The notes under the pieces were generated by a model that was given only the letters and a program-made list of their open reading frames with translations, searched no databases and was not told the origin of the DNA. From the NCBI GenBank assembly GCA_016281055.1, contig JAEEHW010000128.1, positions 1-50,468 of the forward strand: a DNA stretch of 50,468 nucleotides, written 5' to 3'. Positions 45,396 to 50,468 of the stretch are shown in pieces (positions within the stretch are counted from its first letter, which is position 1; each line of letters opens with the position of its first letter). This DNA comes from Prevotella sp. Lineage in GTDB: Bacteria; Bacteroidota; Bacteroidia; Bacteroidales; Bacteroidaceae. Both the position numbers and the translations under genes were made by a program.

Positions 45396-47144
45396 ATGGA
45401 AGAACTAAAGCATGAGTGCGGCGTGGCAATGATACGCCTGCTGAAACCACTGGAATACTATAAGGAGAAATACGGTACGCCACGCTACGGACTGGACAAG
45501 CTGTACCTGCTGATGGAGAAACAGCACAACCGTGGACAGGAGGGCGCCGGCATGGCGTGTGTCAACCTGAATGCCACACCCGGCAAGGAATATATGTTCC
45601 GCGAAAAGGCTGAGGGAAAAGATGCCATCACTGAAATATTCGGACGCATCGACGACTCCTTCACAGGACAACTCTTCATGGGTCACCTGCGATACTCCAC
45701 GACAGGTAAGAGCGGACTGCAGTATGTGCACCCCTTCCTGCGACGCAACAACTGGAAGGCGAAGAACCTCTGCCTATGCGGCAACTTCAACATGACTAAC
45801 ATCGAGGAGGTGTTTAAGTTCATCACCGACCAGGGACAGTCACCGCGCATATACAGCGATTCATACATCACGCTGGAACTGATGGGACACCGACTGGACC
45901 GCGAGGTGGAACGACTGTTTGCAGAGGCGAAAGAGAAAGGTCTGGAAGGCACCGGCATCACCGACTACATCGACGACAACGTGGATATGGCAAACGTGCT
46001 GAAGACCACCATGCCTCACTATGACGGAGGATATGTGATGTGCGGACTGACAGGCTCTGGCGAAATGTTCACAATGCGCGACCCGTGGGGCATACGCCCC
46101 GCCTTCTACTACCACGACGACGAGGTAGTGGTGGTGGCAAGCGAAAGGCCGGTAATACAGACCACCTTCGACCTGCAGGCCGAGGATATCAGGGAACTGA
46201 AACCGGGTGAGTCGCTGATAATAAGGAAAAGCGGCGAGATGAAGCTGAAACAGATAATGCCGGCACAGCAGCTGAGCGCCTGCTCCTTTGAGCGCATATA
46301 CTTCAGCCGTGGCTCTGACCGCGACATCTATCAGGAACGCAAGCGGCTGGGAGAACAGCTGACGCCCACCATACTCAATTCCATCAACGGCGACATAGAG
46401 AACACCGTATTCTCATACATACCAAACACGGCAGAGGTGGCATACTACGGCATGACCAACGGCATAAGGATGCTTAACCACGATGTGAGGACCGAGAAGG
46501 TGCTGTGGAAGGACATCAAACTGCGCACGTTTATCAGCGACGGTGCTGAGCGCAACGACCTCGCCGCACACGTCTATGACATCTCATACGGCTCACTGAT
46601 GCCATACAAGGACAATCTCGTCATCATCGACGACTCGATAGTGCGCGGTACGACATTGCGCGAGAGCATCTTCAAGATTCTAGACCGCCTGCACCCAAAG
46701 AAGATTGTCATGGTGTCGAGCTCACCACAGATAAGATACCCCGACTACTACGGCATTGACATGTCACACCTGGAAGAACTGTGCGCCTTCCGTGCTGCCA
46801 TAGCGCTCATCAAGGAGCGCGGCATGGAGAAGTTGATTGAGGACGTGTATCGAAATTGCATGGAATCTGTAGCGGAAGCAAAGTCTTCACTTACAAACCA
46901 CGTACGCGCCATCTACGCTCCCTTCACCGTTGACGAGATAAACCGCAAGATAGTGGAGATGCTCCGGCCGGAAGGCATGCAGACACCAGTGGAACTGGTA
47001 TTCCAGAGCATCGAAGGACTGCACAAGGCTTGCCCCAACCACCCCGGCGACTGGTATTTCACAGGCCGCTACCCCACCCCAGGCGGTGTGCGCCTATGCA
47101 ACAATGCCTTCGTAGAATATTATCAGAATAAGTATAAAAAATAA
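45396..47144 (+). CDS. purF: Amidophosphoribosyltransferase-type protein (long Bacteroidetes form)
   Basis: A class II glutamine amidotransferase joined to a phosphoribosyltransferase domain, as in the first step of purine synthesis (PRPP plus glutamine to phosphoribosylamine). Seen: N-terminal cysteine in MEELKHECGVAM (Cys8), NRGQEGAGMA, GHLRYSTTG, the PRPP-binding loop VIIDDSIVRGTTLR and SSPQIRYPDYYGIDM. At 582 residues it is longer than E. coli PurF (505), with extra segments typical of a Bacteroidetes paralogue, so it may not be the only PurF in the cell. The 7-residue leader before Cys8 should be removed. Lies between pyrG and asnB on the same strand. Confidence 0.85.
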   Translation: MEELKHECGVAMIRLLKPLEYYKEKYGTPRYGLDKLYLLMEKQHNRGQEGAGMACVNLNATPGKEYMFREKAEGKDAITEIFGRIDDSFTGQLFMGHLRYSTTGKSGLQYVHPFLRRNNWKAKNLCLCGNFNMTNIEEVFKFITDQGQSPRIYSDSYITLELMGHRLDREVERLFAEAKEKGLEGTGITDYIDDNVDMANVLKTTMPHYDGGYVMCGLTGSGEMFTMRDPWGIRPAFYYHDDEVVVVASERPVIQTTFDLQAEDIRELKPGESLIIRKSGEMKLKQIMPAQQLSACSFERIYFSRGSDRDIYQERKRLGEQLTPTILNSINGDIENTVFSYIPNTAEVAYYGMTNGIRMLNHDVRTEKVLWKDIKLRTFISDGAERNDLAAHVYDISYGSLMPYKDNLVIIDDSIVRGTTLRESIFKILDRLHPKKIVMVSSSPQIRYPDYYGIDMSHLEELCAFRAAIALIKERGMEKLIEDVYRNCMESVAEAKSSLTNHVRAIYAPFTVDEINRKIVEMLRPEGMQTPVELVFQSIEGLHKACPNHPGDWYFTGRYPTPGGVRLCNNAFVEYYQNKYKK

Positions 47145-47150
47145 AGTTTT

Positions 47151-47240
47151 CAGATAACTCAGATTATTCAGAATATTCAGAATACTCCGATTACTCCGAA
47201 TATTCCGATAACTCCGATAACTCTGATTTCTCAGATAACC
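47151..47240 (+). repeat. 9-bp tandem array (10 units) after purF
   Basis: Ten uninterrupted 9-base units (CAGATAACT, CAGATTATT, CAGAATATT ... CCGATAACT, CTGATTTCT, CAGATAACC), beginning 6 bases after the purF stop. Same consensus and same orientation relative to the upstream gene as 4101-4181. Confidence 0.9.
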
Positions 47241-47264
47241 CCAAACAATCAAAAGCAAACAACT

Positions 47265-49016
47265 ATGTGTGGAATAGCATGTATATTTGGAATCAAGGAG
47301 CAGACGCAGGAACTGCGTCAGAAGGCTCTGCGCATGAGTCAGAAAATCCGTCACCGCGGACCTGACTGGAGCGGTATCTACGTAGGCGGCTCGGCCATCC
47401 TGGCACACGAGCGCCTGAGTATTGTCGATCCCGTATCGGGACAGCAGCCACTGTTCTCGCCCGACGGCAAGGTGGTGCTTGCCGTGAACGGTGAGATATA
47501 CAACCACCGCGAGATAAGAAAATGGTACGAAGGACGCTACGAGTTCCAGACAAAGAGCGACTGTGAGGTCATACTGGCTCTCTATCGCGACTGGAAGCGC
47601 ATGGGATGCAGCGACCCCTCATGGATATTCGAGAAACTGAACGGCATCTTCGCCTTCGCACTCTATGATGAGGAGGCCGACAAGTATCTCATTGGCCGCG
47701 ACCCCATCGGCGTCATACCTCTCTACATCGGCCACGACAAGGACGGCAAGGTGTATGTGGCTTCAGAACTGAAGGCGCTGGAGGGATTCTGCGACGAGTA
47801 TGAGCCGTTCCTGCCGGGACACTATGTAATGCACAATGCACAATGCACAATGCACAATTCCAAATGCGCGACAAAATACGAACTGACCAAGTGGTACAAG
47901 CGCGAATGGATGGACAAGATGCCTGGCGACTGCTCTGGCGAGACAGGCGAGACGGCACACCTATCATATAAGGAAAGCGTGGAGGCTGTGCGCGAAGGAC
48001 TGGAGGCTGCCGTAAAGCGCCAGCTGATGTGTGACGTGCCTTACGGCGTGCTGCTCTCTGGCGGACTGGACAGCAGCGTGACATCTGCCATAGCAAAGAA
48101 ATTCTCTGCCCATCGCGTGGAGAGCGACGGCGAGGAGAAGGCATGGTGGCCAAGACTGCACTCGTTTGCCGTCGGACTGAAGGGCGCCCCCGACCTTGCC
48201 AAGGCCCGCGAGGTGGCTGAGCACATTGGCACCGTGCACCACGAGATAAACTATACCATACAGGAAGGACTCGACGCCATACGCGACGTCATATACTACA
48301 TAGAAACCTACGACGTGACCACCGTGCGCGCCTCAACACCGATGTATCTGCTGGCACGCGTCATCAAGTCGATGGGCATCAAGATGGTGCTCTCAGGCGA
48401 AGGTGCCGACGAGGTGTTCGGCGGCTACCTGTACTTCCACAAGGCTCCCGATGCAAAGGAGTTTCATGAGGAGACGGTGCGCAAACTCTCAAAACTGCAC
48501 CAGTACGACTGCCTGCGCGCCAACAAGTCACTCAGCGCATGGGGCGTAGAGGGACGCGTGCCGTTCCTTGACAAGGAGTTCCTCGACGTGGCAATGTCCC
48601 TGAACCCTGAATACAAGATGTGTCCGGGCACCGTAATGGAGAAGAAACTGGTGCGCGAGGCCTTCGCCTCGATGCTGCCCGACAGCGTGGCATGGCGCCA
48701 GAAGGAACAGTTCTCCGACGGCGTAGGCTACTCATGGATAGACACCCTGAAGGAGATAACCTCGCAGGCCGTCACCGACGAACAGATGGCTCACGCCGCC
48801 GAGCGCTTCCCCATCAACACCCCGATGTGCAAGGAGGAATACTACTACCGCTCAATCTTCGAGGAGCACTTCCCAAGCGACAGCGCAGCGCGTGCCGTAC
48901 CTCACGAGGCCAGCGTGGCATGCTCTACGGCCAAGGCGCTTGAATGGGACGAGGCATGGAAGAACATGAACGAACCGTCCGGCCGCGCCGTGGCAGACGT
49001 ACATGAAAACGCATAA
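47265..49016 (+). CDS. asnB: Asparagine synthase B with an in-frame repeat insertion
   Basis: Makes asparagine from aspartate, ATP and glutamine. Cys2 of MCGIACIFG is the class II amidotransferase nucleophile, which fixes the start. Other motifs: RGPDWSG, VNGEIYNHREIR, the pyrophosphatase P-loop LLSGGLDSSV, and LSGEGADEVFGGYLY. At 583 residues it is longer than E. coli AsnB (554). Residues 189-200 (MHNAQCTMHNSK) are encoded by four 7-bp repeats AATGCAC at the linker just before the synthetase domain, and the C-terminus has a short extension. Last gene of the pyrG-purF-asnB run; a terminator follows. Confidence 0.95.
   Translation: MCGIACIFGIKEQTQELRQKALRMSQKIRHRGPDWSGIYVGGSAILAHERLSIVDPVSGQQPLFSPDGKVVLAVNGEIYNHREIRKWYEGRYEFQTKSDCEVILALYRDWKRMGCSDPSWIFEKLNGIFAFALYDEEADKYLIGRDPIGVIPLYIGHDKDGKVYVASELKALEGFCDEYEPFLPGHYVMHNAQCTMHNSKCATKYELTKWYKREWMDKMPGDCSGETGETAHLSYKESVEAVREGLEAAVKRQLMCDVPYGVLLSGGLDSSVTSAIAKKFSAHRVESDGEEKAWWPRLHSFAVGLKGAPDLAKAREVAEHIGTVHHEINYTIQEGLDAIRDVIYYIETYDVTTVRASTPMYLLARVIKSMGIKMVLSGEGADEVFGGYLYFHKAPDAKEFHEETVRKLSKLHQYDCLRANKSLSAWGVEGRVPFLDKEFLDVAMSLNPEYKMCPGTVMEKKLVREAFASMLPDSVAWRQKEQFSDGVGYSWIDTLKEITSQAVTDEQMAHAAERFPINTPMCKEEYYYRSIFEEHFPSDSAARAVPHEASVACSTAKALEWDEAWKNMNEPSGRAVADVHENA
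47828..47855 (+). repeat. 7-bp tandem array (4 units) inside asnB
   Basis: Four exact copies of AATGCAC followed by a partial AATTC. Because 7 is not a multiple of 3, each unit is read in a different frame, giving MHNAQCTMHN. Confidence 0.85.
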
Positions 49017-49069
49017 CAAGATTTTCCTTAACACTTTTCCATAATACAAATAATACAACTGATTAAGTC

Positions 49070-49127
49070 AAATTACGCAGATTACACCGATTGAGACAAT
49101 TAGTGTTAATCTGCGTAATTTCTTTTT
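49070..49127 (+). terminator. Terminator-like hairpin after asnB
   Basis: AAATTACGCAGATTA (49070-49084) and TAATCTGCGTAATTT (49107-49121) form a perfect 15-bp stem followed by CTTTTTATA. A third copy of the arm (TTAATCTGCATAATTTCG) follows at about 49136. Confidence 0.65.
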
Positions 49128-49179
49128 ATATTAGTTTAATCTGCATAATTTCGTTTTATAATGCCCTGCAAAAGCATTC

Positions 49180-49206
49180 ATATTACATCGTAATAGCTAT
49201 CATATC
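49180..49206. repeat. 22-bp palindromic repeat, about 1.3 units
   Basis: ATTACATC followed by GTAATAGCTATCATATCAC, matching the unit seen at 10180-10267 and 32667-32732. It lies 3 bases past the stop of the thioredoxin-like gene. Confidence 0.75.
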
Positions 49207-49208
49207 AC

Positions 49209-50210
49209 CTATTCCCCATAAATCTCCTTCAGCTTTATGCCGAGAGCCTTGCCGCGCAGGTTTACCGCCACTATCTTTCCATCACCGTCACATAGCAGGT
49301 TGAACGGGATGCTGTGTACGTCATAGACCGTTGCCGCAACAGAGTTCCAGCCGTCATAGTCACAGAAATTCTGCCATGGCAAATTATACTTGCCGATGGC
49401 GGCAATGCACTTACCCTTGTCACTGTCCAGGGAGATGCCAACGACATCAAAACCTTTGGCATGGTATAGTTCATAGTTTTTCTTGATGTTTGGAATCTCT
49501 GACAAGCAGGGCTTGCACCATGAGGCCCAGAAATCAATGAACACATAATTCTTCTGTCCTACAAACTCTGAAATGCGGTGCTTGACGCCGCGCATATCAG
49601 GTATCTTGAAGTCTTTAAACTGTGTGCCTATCAGCTTCTGTACCTTTTCAAGAGACTCCAGGTGCTTGTTGATATATACCTTCAGAGGATGCTTGGTATA
49701 GTAGGCGCCACTGTTCATTAGTTCCTTCAACTTAGGATAATCCAACAAATCACTGTTGTTCAGTATTAGGAAGTCCGGCACGCAGTTATCCTTGTTTGCT
49801 TCAATTTTCTCAAGCATATAAGCACGCGCTTCCGCATATTGTTCCTTCTTATAGAGTTGACCTATCTGATAACTCACGGAATAGAGTTCCTCGTTAAGGG
49901 GCGTTCCCGTTGCCATGTTCTTGGTCATGTCAAGCATGATTTCCGGACCATCGGTGATAACGTAATTTTTCTTCTTGCCAGCCTTGTCCACGAGCACAAG
50001 ATAAGTGTCAGCCTCCTCGCTGCCGCTATAGGTGAAGTTGCCTTCCTTTACAGCCGCCGTGCCCACCACTTTGCCAGTGGCATAGTTAGCTATCGTAATT
50101 TCCTGTGATTTGGTAGTAGTCTTGCCTGTAATCGTGAATTTTACCTTATTACCAGCCTGTGCCGTCAACGCCAGCACCGACATCAACGAGAATAAAAATA
50201 ATTTCTTCAT
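49209..50210 (-). CDS. Exported TlpA/thioredoxin-like protein with DUF4369-type N-terminus
   Basis: A 333-residue exported redox protein. The signal peptide MKKLFLFSLMSVLALTAQA is followed by a beta-rich domain (about 22-120: KVKFTITGKTTTKSQEITIA and so on) like DUF4369, a helical linker, and a thioredoxin fold from about 205 with the active site FWASWCKPCLSEIP (CxxC), then the cis-proline loop HSIPFNLLCDGDGKI. Such proteins reduce or exchange disulfides in the periplasm of Bacteroidetes. Promoter at 50258-50265; the mRNA leader is about 45 bases. It stands alone, convergent with asnB. Confidence 0.88.
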   Translation of the reverse strand: MKKLFLFSLMSVLALTAQAGNKVKFTITGKTTTKSQEITIANYATGKVVGTAAVKEGNFTYSGSEEADTYLVLVDKAGKKKNYVITDGPEIMLDMTKNMATGTPLNEELYSVSYQIGQLYKKEQYAEARAYMLEKIEANKDNCVPDFLILNNSDLLDYPKLKELMNSGAYYTKHPLKVYINKHLESLEKVQKLIGTQFKDFKIPDMRGVKHRISEFVGQKNYVFIDFWASWCKPCLSEIPNIKKNYELYHAKGFDVVGISLDSDKGKCIAAIGKYNLPWQNFCDYDGWNSVAATVYDVHSIPFNLLCDGDGKIVAVNLRGKALGIKLKEIYGE

Positions 50211-50257
50211 TTCTTCTTTACTAAAAGTTATATACCTATTTATATTGTTTATCGCGG

Positions 50258-50265
50258 CAAAGTTA
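50258..50265 (-). promoter_or_regulatory. Bacteroidetes -7 element (TAACTTTG) of the thioredoxin-like gene
   Basis: Minus-strand TTTGTAACTTTGCCGCG, about 48 bases before the ATG at 50210. Confidence 0.75.
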
Positions 50266-50327
50266 CAAAGTTTTTTTCATATACACAAGTTTGTATTCCA
50301 CAAATCAATGTATCACGAAAACTGACG

Positions 50328-50468
50328 TTATTGTGACAATGCGTGAAAATATGACTCCACGGCGCATAGCGGTATGTTCTCCATCCACCCCTGGTCAATA
50401 TAGGGCTTCATAGACACGCGCAAACCTTTCAGGTGCTTCGCGGCATGGTCAACGTTGATGAATTGTGA
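50328..50468 (-). CDS. C-terminal end of a DUF4143 ATPase, 5' partial
   Basis: Reading the minus strand from the window edge gives 46 residues, SQFINVDHAAKHLKGLRVSM, then KPYIDQGWMENIPLCAVESY and FHALSQ, ending in TAA at 50328-50330. It is clearly homologous, also at DNA level, to the C-terminus of the broken ATPase at 24788 (KPYIDQGWMENISLYGVEGY). Too little is present to judge whether the gene is intact. Confidence 0.8.
   Translation of the reverse strand, partial: SQFINVDHAAKHLKGLRVSMKPYIDQGWMENIPLCAVESYFHALSQ

Overview
The window looks like a chromosomal segment of a member of the Bacteroidales, most likely a Prevotella-type species. The evidence is a type III glutamine synthetase, LL-diaminopimelate aminotransferase, DUF4143 ATPases, a dockerin-bearing secreted protein, almost no Shine-Dalgarno sites, and many promoters of the Bacteroidetes form TAnnTTTG. 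The species assignment is an inference from these traits.

Layout. (1) Bases 1-3092 (+): two AMP-forming acyl-CoA synthetases. (2) 3132-9991 (-): an operon of a U32/TrhP-like protein, SufE, a large SNF2 helicase and a papain-like lipoprotein. (3) 10293-14732 (-): lipoprotein, hypothetical protein, UPF1-like helicase and an ABC ATPase. (4) 15062-26107: an AT-rich accessory island. It holds two AAA/DUF4143 ATPases (the second broken by a nonsense codon), a structured non-coding region, and a six-gene plus-strand operon: two C5-cytosine methyltransferases, a SNF2 ATPase, a stand-alone EcoRII-N-like DNA-binding protein, a MutL/MORC-like GHKL ATPase and an HNH nuclease. Two copies of a repeat of about 55 bp (14792 and 26277) bracket the island. 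(5) 26526-49016: a nitrogen block of glnN, dapL, dapF, gltD, gltB, two ammonium transporters, a P-II protein, an outer-membrane protein, pyrG, purF and asnB, with one dockerin/FISUMP-type secreted protein inserted. (6) 49209-50468 (-): a TlpA-like thioredoxin protein and the 3' end of another DUF4143 ATPase.

How it fits together. The nitrogen block takes ammonium in (Amt), senses nitrogen status (P-II), fixes it (GS, GOGAT) and spends glutamine nitrogen (PyrG, PurF, AsnB). The methyltransferase operon reads as an ATP-dependent restriction-modification system: methylases for self-marking, an EcoRII-N module for site recognition, SNF2 and GHKL ATPases as motor and clamp, and HNH as the cutter. 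Just upstream lie a promoter-to-terminator non-coding RNA candidate and, touching the first start codon, a terminator whose left arm can pair instead with an upstream segment, as in an attenuator.

The most unusual genome-wide signal is a set of short tandem arrays with 7-, 8-, 9- or 11-bp units. Most lie at or just after stop codons in spacers between co-directional genes, some are arranged as inverted pairs around a small hairpin, and two run in frame inside pyrG and asnB. A second repeat family of 22-bp palindromic units occurs at three intergenic sites. No rRNA, tRNA, CRISPR or transposase gene was seen. All calls come from reading the sequence; no database search was run.
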